NCBI GenBank assembly: GCA_009829735.1
Contig: CM020618.1
Location: 18,399,346 to 18,463,345 of the forward strand
Length of the DNA stretch: 64,000 bases
Source: Pyropia yezoensis
Taxonomy: Eukaryota > Rhodophyta > Bangiophyceae > Bangiales > Bangiaceae
Direction of reading: 5' to 3'
Part shown: piece by piece, positions 1-11,226 of the stretch
Layout of the letters: the number at the start of each line of letters is the position of its first letter
Numbering within the stretch: the stretch's first letter is position 1
The notes under the pieces: generated by a model
Seen by the model: the letters and a program-made list of their open reading frames with translations, nothing else
What the model was told of the DNA's origin: nothing
Database searches by the model: none
Position numbers and translations under genes: made by a program

Positions 1-966
1 ATGTACCGACGGGCACCCGCCGACGGACGGCACCAGATTGTTGATCCCGTACCCCAACGGAAGGCCGTGATGTAACGGGAACACGAGAACCCTACAGCCG
101 GACATCCGCGGGGTTCACGTATGTTCGCAGCAATGCAAAAGTTCTTTTACTGGCCAGCAATGGCCGTCGACGTGGTCTACCACGTAAGGGGATGCCACCC
201 CTGTGAACAAAACCGCATGAGTCTACATAGGCAGGCGTCTGCTAGGAAGCTATTCGCACCCGACGGACCGAGCGAGCAAGTCGCTATCGACGTACTCGGG
301 CCGCTTCCGGTAACGGAAGAGGGGAACAGACACATGCTGGTCATGTGCGACCGATTCACTGAGCTGTCACGGGCAGCCGCCATCCCGGATGATACGGCAT
401 ACACCATCATGAACGCAGTGGCTGACCGTTGCACGAGTGCATGCGGAGTAATGAAGCAACTTCTCTCCGATGACGGAGCTAAGCTGACATCAAAATTCTG
501 CACCAAGGTCCTGGGCATGTTCGGCGTCGAACCTTGTCGGGCTTCCGACTACCACCCGCAGACCAACGGCCAGGTGGAACTGTTCAACCGTACAAACTTC
601 AAGATGCTACAGTGCTACGAGGCCGAACACACGAACACTTGAGACAGGCTTCTGTCCGTACTCACCCTGGCATACAATGCCAGGCCACAACGAAGCACGA
701 GCATCGCACCACTGGAGTGCGTCATGCCACTGGGCGTGGGAAGCCTCACCCTGCCACCAGGTAGATGCACTCGGTACAATACACCGAAGGGCCGACCGGC
801 AGAACGGATCCACCTAGCTTAGTTGGCCAAGCTATCGTAGATGATCCCTAAGCTCAAGGGTGCCCTTGACCGTACCCAACTTTGGTACAAGAAAAACTTC
901 GACGCCTGGCTACGGGTACGCAACGCCAGCCTGGTAGCAGGCGACTGAGTCAATATCAGCCACCAG
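1..966 (+). pseudogene. Ty3/gypsy integrase remnant (family A)
   Basis: Frame 1 encodes a retroelement integrase. A zinc-binding HHCC region is seen as HENPTAGH followed by GCHPC, and the catalytic DDE triad as AIDVLGPLP, LLSDDGAKL and QTNGQVELFNRT. Downstream the reading continues through the usual LAYNARP segment and a basic C-terminal part. In-frame stops at 73-75, 640-642, 820-822, 838-840 and 946-948 show that it is dead. The minus-strand copy at 9336-11226 is the same family and shows what the stops replace; for example 946-948 TGA stands where that copy has Trp. The upstream part (RNase H, reverse transcriptase) lies outside the window. Similarity fades near 966, where an oppositely oriented element begins. 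Confidence 0.85.
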
Positions 967-1129
967 GAGCTCCCTCGTCCCGAGCTGAGGGTGACCGCTA
1001 TCACCGAACCTCTGTACTCGTCGATATAGCCGAACTTGGCCTTCGACCTGAAATACTTTGGTGAAGAGCTCAGGTTCATCACCTTGACCCTCCACGGGAC
1101 TCCGGCTTGGGAGTCCATCGTGCCCCAAG

Positions 1130-1760
1130 GGCAAAATCCACTCGGTGCTTACGAGCAAGACGGGGGTTAGGGTGCACCAACCCGTTCCCGTGTAATCAGT
1201 TACCACGTCAACGTGTCCCACCCAGTTGGGAGGCAACGTGACCTTACGGCCCAGATGCAAGGTAGCAGTAAGCCCTTCTCTCACAGAACAAACAGGCTTC
1301 GACTGTGATACTGTGACAGGAGCCACAGACTTGCCCTTACCAAGGATGGGGATAGTTTCCCCATTCATCAACTTAACCCAGTACTCAGGGCCACAAATCA
1401 AAGGCACCTGAGTCACCGCATATGGGGTGCCCAGAAGAAGACGCACCGAAATGTTTTCAACCACACCATTGGTAACGTCGACCTCTTGGAACCCCAGCCT
1501 AGTTCGCAAGGTCACAGCACCATCAATGGGCATTATCCCACCACTTATGTCGATCATATAGTAAGCCCTGGACCTCGAACGTTGGGGTTCCACTTCCTTG
1601 GGTATCAGCGACTTGCGAATCAAGGAAGCGCCTTAGCCAGTATCCAGTACGACACGGGTGCAGCACACAGGGCCTGAGGCTAGTTCCTCCCCGCCAGCCA
1701 CCTGGAAGGTCTCTCCGGTCACCACCAGGATGACCCGACGTGGGCTAACGCTCTTAGGCA
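1130..1760 (-). pseudogene. Retropepsin region of gypsy family B
   Basis: On the minus strand the frame ending near 1633 reads VVLDTG, the aspartic protease active site, and is followed directly by a TAA stop (1633-1635). The same frame then continues with GASLIRKSLIP, so the stop falls inside the expected DTG-x-GASLI motif. Downstream to about 1130 the frame resembles the post-protease segment of the chromovirus at 14.3 kb: a run with LPP, then TGTGWCTLTP matching TGQCLIYGRK. The open frame drawn further, to 910, is a shadow over the plus-strand integrase. Confidence 0.7.
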
Positions 1761-1763
1761 GTC

Positions 1764-3823
1764 CTACCCGAGATGGGCGGACCCCTTTGGGTCGGCGCAG
1801 TATGCGACAGGTTTGATTTGTCCTCTGGACGCGCTTGACCGAGGCTGCCGCTGTGAGCATCGGACGACCAGCTCCAGCAGTGACTCATTTCCCGCCGACC
1901 TCGCATCAGAGTCAGAAGGCGATGGGGAGGACGACGAGTCCGAGGACGACGTGCCCGCCTCTTCCGCCGAGGGTGTGGCCTCAGCTACCACCGGCCGCGC
2001 ACTTTCGTCGCGGCGCGAGCTTACTTCGCTCGTTGCCGTCTTCTTGCTTGCGTTCTTAACAAGTTCTTGAATGCGTTTACTCAACATAGGGCAGTCGTAA
2101 GCCCAGTGTCCATCAGCGTTGCAGTTCCAACACCGATTCTGCGTTCTCGGGAGGGTCTTCCTGACTTGAGAACTTGTGAGGCTGCCTTGGGAAGCTCGCA
2201 CGACGGCTACCACCTTATCCTTGCGGATCCGGCACGCCTCCCGTAGCTCGTTGGCTTTGCAAGCCACTCTCTTTCCTTGGCCAACTCGGCCTGCCGTTCT
2301 TGGCGTTGCTCATCTCGCAGCTTGCGGTAGGCCTCTCCTCTGCGGGAGGCAAACCTGGCCAACTCCGCCAGTGTCGCCTGCGAGGTATCATGATACCGGG
2401 TCTCCATACGGACCGACCAATGGAGACTTTTCACGAAGCGACTCTTCACCACAGATTGTTGGTAAAGAGAGGCACAAAGATTGTTTAGCTTACGGACTCG
2501 GTCCGCGAAGGACAACTCGTCCTCATTCTCCTCCTGATGCGCCTGCGTAAACTCCTCGATTTGAAAAGCAGACGCGGCTTCATCAACCACAGCCCTCATC
2601 AACCAGGAGATGAGCTCTAGGTAGGACGTCACCTCACCAGCTCCTCCACTTGAGGAACTGGGCATGACGGACATGATTTCTGCCCGTAGGTCGCCCTTGG
2701 TAAGGTCCTGTAGCATATAGAAAGCCATGCTGTCACTTATGGCATTGTCGTCACAGGCTTCTGTAAAACGACGTAGGAACTCTATGACACGGAGGGGGGG
2801 AGTTCCATCCCACTCCGCTTTATGCCCAAAAGAGTGAGTTACGTTCTTCGTGGCACGGCCCAGAGCTCGGGCCTGACCACGGCCATACGCCACTGACTTG
2901 TTGTTCAGGGCGTAGACCTCACCGTCAAAGATACCCTGGTGGACCGTGTTGGCTACCTGGACTTTGGGCGGCACCTCACGATGAGAGAACAGCCGCTAGG
3001 GCAGAGGGGTGAACTGAGCCGTCTCTGCCGTCAACACCGGCGGGCTAGGTGTTACCCCCGGTATCTCTACAGAAGACTCCCCTGTATTCGGCGTTCGACG
3101 TGCTGGCGTCCCCGTGACGCCCCGGTTGGGAGTCACAGGGGCTGGGCCCTGTTCGGGACGCCCAGATACAGGCGTAGGGTGTAGTGTTCCCGGCGTCTGC
3201 GGGCTCGAGAGCCCCACTCCGGTCTGGACATCGAGACCATGTGGCAAACTCGCCACAGTCTGATGTAATATGGTATTCGTCATCGTGACCACCAGTTCCG
3301 GGAAAGCCTGCCGCATCACATCGGTCGCCTCCAGACGGACAGTTTCCGCCAGGAGAGGGTTCTCGACTCCAGTTGAGTCTCTGTCAGCCTCCGGGAGTCC
3401 ACCTGAGGGGGAACCACGATCCTCAGGGGTCTCAACCGGGGGCAAGGGCGCGAGCCCATCGCGGACCAACGGAGGTCCGCTGTCCTCTGAAAGTCTAGTT
3501 GGCGATGGCTCGATGCCAGAGATGGCTCCAACCCGAGTAGATCCCGCGGGGACAGTCCTCTCACCTTGGGACGTTCCCGTAGAATGTGACACCCGGTGGC
3601 CGGACTTCGGCCAACCATCATCGGGGGTGTCACCCGAGTGAGCTCCCGACTGAGTTGGGGTGGCCAGTTGCCCGCAGGTACTCCCAGGTCTTCTGTCTTG
3701 AGGGACCTCTTGTCCCTGTGCTGCCCCAAGTACACCTGCCTGTGTCTCACCAGTATTGAAAGGCACTGAAGTTCGTGCGCCACCCGTGAACTCCCCGGAC
3801 GACGGGGGGTCTGATCCAGCCAT
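1764..3823 (-). pseudogene. Gag of gypsy family B, with CCHC zinc knuckle
   Basis: The ATG at 3823 opens a Pro/Ser/Thr/Gly-rich N-terminal part. An in-frame TAG (2998-2996) interrupts it, and the same frame continues into a gag capsid-like helical region (FLRRFTEACDDN, matching FLRRFVKACNDN in the gag at 12.8 kb). Near 2260 the reading shifts frame, and the new frame carries CWNCNADGHWAYDC, a C-x2-C-x4-H-x4-C zinc knuckle, then a Ser/Asp-rich tail. Gag would form the particle and bind the element RNA. One nonsense codon and one frameshift make it a pseudogene. The start is chosen because it is the first ATG after the primer binding site. Confidence 0.75.
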
Positions 3824-3922
3824 GTTGGCTAACGATCCGTACAACACAGTCCAAGATCACGGTTCCTCTGAGACGAAGGGCCCCCTACACCCGGGTGCAC
3901 CCGGAGGTAAAGTTTACCTCTG

Positions 3923-3940
3923 TCCCCTTCTGATCCACCA
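3923..3940 (-). promoter_or_regulatory. Primer binding site, gypsy family B
   Basis: On the minus strand, two bases after the LTR end, the sequence is TGGTGGATCAGAAGGGGA. It begins with TGG, complementary to a tRNA 3' CCA end. The chromovirus at 11802-11819 has TGGTGGAGCAGCAGGGGA in the same place, with 16 of 18 bases shared. Confidence 0.65.
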
Positions 3941-3942
3941 TA

Positions 3943-4409
3943 TGTGGCAAAAACAACTCGCACACCCAGCACCAAAGTTGGGGTGGTGCACAAGGGCTGC
4001 GTCCCGTGTCCGGCCACCGGAAGAAGTGCAAGTCGCGCACACGCTGTCCACGTTGTGGGGCATTCCCCCCACTGACAAACAAGAAGATGGTGTGTTGGCC
4101 AACTGTTTCTTCGTCGGGACGGGGAAGCAGGGTCCAGCCCCGCTGTCTCTCCCCTTATCCCCCCAGGGTCCCTCAAAATCTCGCCACTCAGAGTCTCCCA
4201 CCCCAGCACCTGCCCACCAGGCCACACGAAAATCCAAGACGATAAAATGCAGAAAACCCTCAAATCCTCGTTGGATTTACTGTCAAGCAAAGTATCCCTG
4301 ACTTAGGGAGAGTCGGGATCAAATGCAAAGAGAGGAACGGGCCAGACCGGCTGTCCCCCGTCCCAGTATGGCGCGCTCTGACCCCCTGCGTGGGGCGAAT
4401 TCTGCCACA
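3943..4409 (-). repeat. 5' LTR of gypsy family B (467 bp)
   Basis: The ends are TGTGGCA at 3943-3949 and TGCCACA at 4403-4409, the inverted TG...CA termini expected of an LTR. On the minus strand the LTR is followed by a primer binding site and then gag. Its partner LTR is not in the window, so the boundary rests on the termini and on position. Confidence 0.65.
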
Positions 4410-5292
4410 AGAAGACCTGGCGAGCAATGTCCACGACTGACCGTCAATGAGCGGCATGGACGTCTTGTAGCAACTAGGGGGTAGTCGGCGGACTCCGAGC
4501 CAAGTGCCTCACGCAGTAGTGCCTGCAAGGCATCGGTGGGCCCCAACTGAGTGCAATTGTGAGTTGCCGGGGTCGAGGCAGGCCTTGGCCACGGCGGCCT
4601 CCGCGTGGCCGTGCCAGGGGCCGTCCCCTCAGGGCACGTGCTTGTGCGGATCCGAAAACCCTCCAAGGGCATTGCCCCGGATCCTCCCCAGGCCCCCCCC
4701 TCTCACACCTGTCCATCCTGGGCTCCCTGTCCCGTCCGCACTCCAGCCCGTCTCAGCCGAGCACCGCTTCACCCTTCGATCCCAGCTGCCATCCGGTGGC
4801 GCGCCAGGCCAGGCGACGTCGACAAGCGCCGACACCCGCCCAGCTTTGCTAGCGCCTGCCATAGCTGTCAAGTACTGCAGGCGCCACCAGCTCCTTTCCT
4901 CATGCAAATTTGCCGCCGCCCCTGCGGGTGGCGATCGCCAAATGGATGTGTCCCCTCCCATGGAGCTCTCGCCGCATATGAGCACCGGTTACGCGTCTGT
5001 GGGATTCAAAGGTAAGACCACTGTCTGGCGATGGAATGTGCATCTGTCGATCCCTGTGTGAACAGCGCGTAGAGAACGAAAGGCAAGCTATGTTTGTGGG
5101 TCAGACGCGGACGCGTTCACGCTGTGAGCGACCATTTGGAAATAAGCATGGCTGCTGAAACGATAGTCACTGCTTGTATGCTCTGAGAGCCAGCGCACTA
5201 CGAGCACAAGAACACAAAGACAGAACCAGTCTACTCTTGCACCACCCCCCTTTGACATCGCATCAACCACTGCCGTCCACGTAGGTCCGCCG
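4410..5292. other. No gene seen
   Basis: Open frames here are short, overlap on both strands and have no recognisable domain. A pyrimidine-rich stretch lies at 4680-4760. No repeat partner elsewhere in the window was found by eye. Confidence 0.5.
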
Positions 5293-5978
5293 CTACCACT
5301 CAGGCCACTTCAGCGCCGCGCCGAGCCTGTTGCAGTCCCGGGGCATTGCCACCGCGTTGAGCAGTGCCTGCTGGTACACGGTGAACGTGGTGAACTGGTT
5401 TTGCTTCATCTGCCGCACATGTTGTTGCTGTCGGCGGGAGAGCGCATTGCGCTCCTCGCACGACGAGGTGTTGACGCCAGCCATCGACACGTACGAGTCA
5501 GGGCTCATAGCGCAGGAGCATTCAGTGTGGTTCTCCCGCCAGTGGAAGCGGTCGCACTTCAGCGCCAGCCACCACGGGACATAGGGCAGCCGGACTAACG
5601 CCGACTTGAGGGTCTCACATGCAAAGTCGCAGACGATGGGTCTTGGCATCGTCGCAAACCGCCGCGCCACGAACTCGAGCGGCATTACCTGGCTCTCCAA
5701 CCCCGTCAGCACTATCTCACCAATGCGCTTGGGAAGAGCACAGATGCAAAAGGCGCCACCGCTCCACCCGTGTGAAAGTTCTCCTGCCCCATCTCGTGGC
5801 TGCACGACGGCAGAACGGTGTTGACCGTCGCCGCGCCCGAGAAGCCTGGCATCGTTCGTGAGACAGGCAGGGGTAGCACAATAGGTAACCGTCGCACGCC
5901 CACTCTCAGGGAACACTGACCAAGGGGGATCGGCACGAACGTCACCGAGAGGCCAAGGTTGCTGTCCTTGGAGCGCAA
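5293..5978 (-). pseudogene. KDZ-like (CxC-type) transposase C-terminal fragment
   Basis: The minus-strand frame ending at 5293 contains, in order, RPIVCDFACE, KCDRFHWRENHTECS, GVNTSSCEERNALSRR and a basic, Met/Phe-containing stretch. This succession (D-x-AC, then DRFH-x3-NH-x2-C, then NT-x2-CE-x-RN) is the pattern I know from Kyakuja-Dileera-Zisupton type transposases and related CxC-cluster proteins. Upstream, another frame carries ENFHTGGAVAPFA, which precedes this block in those proteins, so a frameshift lies near 5745. The N-terminal catalytic part is missing. The family call is from motif memory only; the fragment is certainly broken. Confidence 0.5.
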
Positions 5979-6705
5979 GCCACGGGACCAAGATGGGAGC
6001 CCAAATGGGAGGGGTTTGTTGTTCTACCATGGCCGGCGGTGGACTCACCGTCGGCCCCCTCGTTGTAAACCCTCGGAGACACCACTATCTACCCTCCACC
6101 CCAAGAAGCAAGTGCCTCTGGTCATACGTATCTTGTAGATACCGTGACCAATACGGACTCCCAAATTGAAAGTTAAGGGTTAGAAGTTGTCTTTGCAAAT
6201 TAGGGTCACAATACGGTCATCCATATTGCTACATATCCCCCCCTTAGATTCGGCCCGTCCTCGGGTCGAGTTGCATTCGGGTTTCCGAATGTAAGTGGGT
6301 CGCGCGTCCGTTTACCAGTCGGGTGGGGCTTTGCGCCCTGTCGCGGCAGACACCCTTTTTTGGGGTTGTCTGAGGGGGGTGCCCCCCTTTGTGTGGTACA
6401 CACACGATCCGTTTTCCGGCCCGTTGAATTGCCGATGCGGGTTTTGTGTCACGACCCTCTCTTCTGAGGGGTGGTGCAAGCGGATCCACCACCAGGCTTC
6501 TGGTGATAGGGGAGCCCTTCTCGTGTGGATGATTGGGTGGGGGCGGGGACTGCCCGCGTGTCGCGGGGGCGGTTGCGGGGTGACCTCCTTGATTACCACG
6601 TGTGAGGGCGTGGCCTCGACCCAGGTGCCTGGGTGTAATGACCTCTTAGCTCGGTTGGCGCGGGTCGTCTCGCGTTGCCGTATCGCCCGGGCCGGGCTGT
6701 GTTGT
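5979..6705. other. Non-coding stretch, possible leader or LTR-like region upstream of the 6.9 kb frame
   Basis: No convincing gene. The segment around 6100-6240 is AT-richer. From 6240 the sequence becomes G/T-rich on the plus strand and ends in a TATA-like motif. No second copy of this stretch is visible downstream of the frame, so I cannot call it an LTR. Confidence 0.4.
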
Positions 6706-6710
6706 TATAA
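6706..6710 (+). promoter_or_regulatory. Candidate TATA box
   Basis: TATAA stands in an otherwise GC-rich stretch, about 170 bases before the first in-frame ATG (6876) of the long broken frame. Position and composition are the only support. Confidence 0.3.
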
Positions 6711-6875
6711 GCGCGGGTGCCTGCGCTTCCCAGGCTCGTCCCTGTTCTCTCACCGTACCGGGTAGAGCGGGCTGCGGCTTCTTGGCACACGGGACCCCTT
6801 CCACTCCGGATTCACCATGTCGGACCCCCAGGTGCCGGGGGCACGGACGACCTCCTGCTTGAGGAGGAGGGGGTG

Positions 6876-8918
6876 ATGCAGGATGACGCACCCGTCGCTG
6901 CTACCGCCGCGGAGTGCTTCCTCAATAGCTTGTCGGTGGACGAAGAGGACCGTGTCACAAGCCGCGTGTCGGCGGCGGGGCCACCGGGCGGGCTATCGTC
7001 CGTGTGCAGCGGCACGACGGCGCCGTCGGGGGGCGGTCAACCGCATGTTTCGGCTCCTCCTTCTACTCCTCCGGCTGCCCGGATGGGTCCTGTCGCCGGT
7101 GCCGTCGCGGTTCTTCCCCAAGATGGTGCAGCCGCTGCCGTTGGTGGTCGTGGCGGCGCCCCGGCCGGTGCGGCTGGTCAAGATGGTGCGGGTACACGCC
7201 CGGTCGGTGCTCCGGCCGCGGGGGCGGTTGAAGGGCCTATCGCTGATGGCGGCGTCGCCTTGGTGGTGGGACACCTCCCTATGTCGGTTTCTGACTTGGT
7301 GGCTCGGGTTCGAGGCCCTACCGTCCAAGAGCCCATGGACTCTGCAGGCCGGATGCGGGTGGACTTTCACCCGCCGAGCCACCGTGGAGGTTCTTCCCGT
7401 CGTGTCACGCTGGACACATTTTGGGAGCGGGAGTTGGCGCGGTTGGTCTACCCGCCGACTGCAGTCCGTGTTGAGCACCAATGAATACTGAGTCAGCCGG
7501 ACGACCGGCATGCCCAACTCTGGCGCACCCGGGTCGGGCGGGGTGAGGTCTTCCTCAACCCCGCGTTCGGTGTATGCGACTTGGTTGCTCCCGTGTTGCC
7601 GCGGGACGTTGACTACCCGGCTAGTGCTCGGGGGGTTGCGGCCTCTGTGACCTCCGTTGCGTTCGGGCACACCGTGCCCGATACCAACCGGTATCCCGGG
7701 CTTGTGTCCTTACCGGGGGTATCCCCGTATTTGACGTTGACGGCGCCGTACCTGCCCATGGCTGGGCTGAAGTCGGCGTCGAGCCGGCGTCGCCACCATG
7801 GCGTCATAGCAGATGCGTTCCGCACCTACATAACGTGTGCGTTGCAGACCGGTAACGGTCGCGCGCCGGTGTACACTCTAGTGTGCCCGCCTACATGGCA
7901 GGAGGGGTGAAAACCCGCCCCGGATTTCCGATTTGACACCGGCTCATGCATCCGATATTTCGGTAGCGTGTTGTCCTTTCGGCCTGTCCACCCGTTGCAG
8001 GGGAACTTCACCCTGGAGGTTACCCTCGGGCAGGCTTCTTCCTTCCTGTTGTCCGTCCGTCGGCAGGGTCGGCTGTTTCATCTTCCGACGGGTGTCCGTC
8101 GGCACATTGGGGAGCTGGGCGTTGACACCATTGCTTCCAAGACGGTGTTGGCCCGTGACTTCGAGGCCCTCTTGGCCGTTCACGGTGCAGTGAACTCGGC
8201 GGAGGTGTTGAACCTACCCTCGTGCCGGGATCCGCAGGCTGGGGCTGCCCCCTTGCCCCATCACTCGTTACGCATCCGGTGTACTCAGCCGGGTAAGCCT
8301 AGTTTTCGTGGGTGGGCGTCCACCGAGGCTGTTCCCCACCTGGGTATTCCCATGGTTATCCATGACCCCCTTCAGGTCCTCGCCCCGTGGCTCGGTAACC
8401 CGATACCGGAGGGGGCTGTTCGTCGTCCACGTGAGTGGGACTCTACGGGTGGGGAGCGTGAGGCAACCCGTGGTCGGGCGGAGTCCCGCCGGGTTTACGG
8501 TGAAGGCCTTTCCATTGGGTCTTATCGTGCCTTGTACCGGGCGGCACCGGCTCTGGTGGTGGCCGTATCGGCCCCTGTCGCTCCTCTGGCCGGGCCGGTG
8601 TCTCCTTCCGTCCCAGTCATGCCGGACGGGGGTCCCTGTCTATGGTATGAGGGCGTTGACGCCCTCATTACGCGCGAGCTGCGGGAGGGTCTCCCTGTTA
8701 GCTGGGATGATATCCCCCAAGGTGCTGCGCTGGTTGGTACCACGCGCTGCTTCGGTGGGGTGCTGGACCGCATCCAGCTAGCCCTGGAGAAATTGGAGGC
8801 TGGTCGCAGCACTCTTGTCGAGTTATGCACTGAGGGAACTCAGGCGGTTGACCGTCGTGAGAATGCCGACCGGTGGAGTATGGAAGAGTACGCGTCTACG
8901 CGTCAGTGGCCTCCTTAG
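6876..8918 (+). pseudogene. Unrecognised long reading frame interrupted by two TGA codons
   Basis: One frame stays open from 6717 to 8918 except for TGA at 7482-7484 and 7908-7910. Counted from the first in-frame ATG (6876) this is 680 codons. The first third is Gly/Ala/Pro-rich with an acidic start. After the first TGA the protein is better mixed (for example VFLNPAFGVCDLVAP), and after the second it contains RFDTGSCIRYFGS and a long mixed region ending in a helical, charged tail. I recognise no domain. The neighbours are all retroelements, so a gag-like or accessory retroelement protein is the likeliest origin. No TAA or TAG interrupts the frame. Confidence 0.45.
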
Positions 8919-9329
8919 CCCTGCGGGGGTACCCCCTGAAGAGTGCTGTTGCTATGAGGGAGAGCGACCCGGTGACATTTATGGTGGCCGGGTAGTTCTC
9001 AGTACAAACTCATCCCCCGCTGGGGCGTTTGCATGACTCTGATGGCTGCTTTCGGGGAGTACTCCGTCTGCCTTACCCGTGGCTTGCCTCAGTGTTTTTT
9101 CACGCCCCAACCCCTGCTGGTTGAGTAGTACTCGTGAAGGTCAACCGTCCTCGATCCGTTACTTGCCCCCATGGATGAAGGTCTACCTTCGTGTAAGCCT
9201 CAGGCTATCTTGAAATTATCGGAGTTATTCATCTCCTTCAAGTAAAACTTGTAAAAGTCAGTAGCCCACTTAGTTTGCCTAAATTCGCTCCGACTTAGTG
9301 AGCCTAAGTCTTGCCGAATCCATGTGACA
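8919..9329 (-). repeat. Probable start of the 3' LTR of the 9.3-11.2 kb gypsy copy
   Basis: On the minus strand the pol frame stops at 9336, and a purine-rich AGTAGGG then leads into TGTCACATGG at 9329, the usual polypurine tract and TG start of an LTR. The far end of the LTR could not be fixed, since no partner copy is present. No gene was seen between 8919 and 9329. Confidence 0.4.
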
Positions 9330-9335
9330 CCCTAC

Positions 9336-11226
9336 TTAGTAGGGATAAGCCTCACCCCCCAACAGCCGAAGTCGGTGTCGGTTGGGTTGTGACAGTAGGC
9401 GGCGTCGCCTCTTGTAAGGCATGAGGAGCTGGCGGGGTATATTCGCCGCCTGTTCCCAGGTTGGTGAGTCGTATCCGACCCACATTCCCGTGACGTACCA
9501 GGGTCCTGGTAGGTCCGGGTCGGTGTGTCCGACCACGCTCTCTACTTGGTATGGAATCCCATCCGGCCCCACCGGGTCATCTGACCGGTGGGTAGAAAGA
9601 GCTTCATGTAGCAACCCAGCCGGTACCGGCTCAGGGTGTTCCGGCTTCGGAGCAGGTGTCACATCATTAAGATTGATGCGATGTCTCTCCGTATCGGAGT
9701 GGAGGATGACAGAGTGATCATTTCTGTGCAGTATCTGGTACGGTCCCTTGACCGGTTGCATGAGCTTGTTCCCTCGAAACTTCTGGTGTCTGATACAGAC
9801 CCAGTCACCTGTTACCGGGTTCGCGTTGCGCACCCGTAGTCGGGCGTCGAAGTTCTTTTTGTATCGAAATTGTGCTCGGTCAAGGGCACCCTTGAGCTTA
9901 GGTATCATCCACGACAGCTTGGCCAACCAAGTAAAGGGGACTCGTTCGGCCGGTCGGCCCTTCGGTATGTCATACCGAGTGCATCTGCCCGGTGGCAGCG
10001 TCAGGTTACCGATGCCCATCGGCATGAACCACTCCAGTGGTGCATTCTTTGTGCTCCGGTGGGGCCTGGCATTGTATGCCAGGGTCAATACGGACAGGAG
10101 CCTGTCCCACGTGTTCGTGTGCTCCGCCGCGTAGCGTTGGAGCATCTTGACGATGGTGCAGTTCAACCGCTCCACCTGCCGGTTGGCTTGCGGGTGGCAG
10201 TCGGATGCCCGACGTGGTTCGATACCGAACATGCCCATGACCTTAGTGCAGAATGCTGAAGTCAGGATTGCTCCGTTGTCGGAGAGGAGTTGCTTCATTA
10301 CTTCGTAAGCACTGATCCAGTGGTCAGCGACTGCGTTCATAATTGTGTATGCTGTGTCATTCGGAATGGCTACCGCTCGTGACAGCTTGGTGAAGCGGTA
10401 CGACATGACCAGGATGTACCTGTTCCCTTCCTACCATTACCGGAAGTGGCCCGAGTATGTCAATAGCCTCTTGCTCGTTGGGTGCATCCGGTGGGAATAG
10501 ATTCATAGCGGATGCCCGCTTATGCAGACTCATACGATTCCTTGCACACGGGTGGCATCCCCGCACGTGGTCGACTACGTCGACGGCCATTGCTGGCCAG
10601 TGGAAGAACCTTCGCATTGCTGCGAACATGCGCGAACCCCCCGGGTGTCAGGCTGTAGGGCTCTAGTGTTCTCGATTCATGACGGCTTGTCGTAAGTACA
10701 CGGAAACCACGACTTGATGTCGTTCATCGGCGGGTGCCCGCCGGTATGTGAGACCATCCTCATTCTCGGAGAAGATTCCGGCCGTGCCGACCAGGAGGTT
10801 AGCGTGGTTGCTTTTACAGTCATCGTCACCGGCCTGCGCCTCGCGGAAGTCCGCGAGAGTCAATGGGCATGCGAGGTGTGCCATGGCATGGTCAACCATA
10901 CCTTGGGTGGCGTTACCCACCGTGCACGCCGGTACCACCGGGATGTCCTCGTCCACCTGTCGGGTATCTTCGCTGGCTGTATTGATTCGAGACAGCGCGT
11001 CTCCGAGATGATGGGTAGCGCCGGCCTTATATATGGTCCGGTAGTCGTGCTCGGTCATCTTTAGCCTTCACCGGGCTAGCTGTCTATGGCTGTCGGAATC
11101 CTTGTCACCAAGGTTGAGGAGCCATCGTAAAGGTTCGTGGTCGGACCTCACGATGAACCTAGAACCTTCCAGATATGGGCGGAGCAGTTGCACTGCCCAT
11201 ATGACTCCGAGGCACTCAACGCCCAT
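9336..11226 (-). pseudogene. Gypsy RNase H - integrase - chromodomain remnant (family A)
   Basis: Minus-strand order: an RNase H piece at 11226-11060 (ECLGVIWAVQ, then IVRSDHEPLRWLL), the RNase H end (HHLGDALSR), the integrase zinc region, then the integrase core with AIDILGPLP, LLSDNGAIL and RQVERLN. The C-terminal chromodomain has YQVESVVGHTD, then WYVTGMWVGYDSPTWEQA. Chromodomains direct insertion by binding methylated histone tails. Damage: stops between the RNase H end and the zinc region (EH-stop-SPTA-stop-HPGG), a frameshift near 10425, and a Gly to Arg change in the usual NGQVER motif. The 5' side is cut at 11226, exactly where an LTR starts. Confidence 0.85.

Larger units (their letters stand above)
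967..4409 (-). mobile_element. Truncated Ty3/gypsy element (family B), 5' part only
   Basis: Read on the minus strand the order is 5' LTR (4409-3943), primer binding site, gag, zinc knuckle, retropepsin. The element then stops, and reverse transcriptase, RNase H and integrase are missing. Its broken 3' side runs into the plus-strand integrase remnant ending near 966, so the two are tail to tail. Stops and a frameshift in gag and protease show that it cannot move by itself. Confidence 0.8.

Noticed and set aside
910..1130. C-terminal extension of the family B protease frame to 910
   Set aside because: These codons are antisense to the plus-strand integrase remnant and lose similarity to the protease region.
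7482..7910. Selenoprotein with two Sec codons
   Set aside because: No selenoprotein family, no redox motif around the TGAs and no SECIS-like structure noticed; retroelement surroundings make decay likelier.
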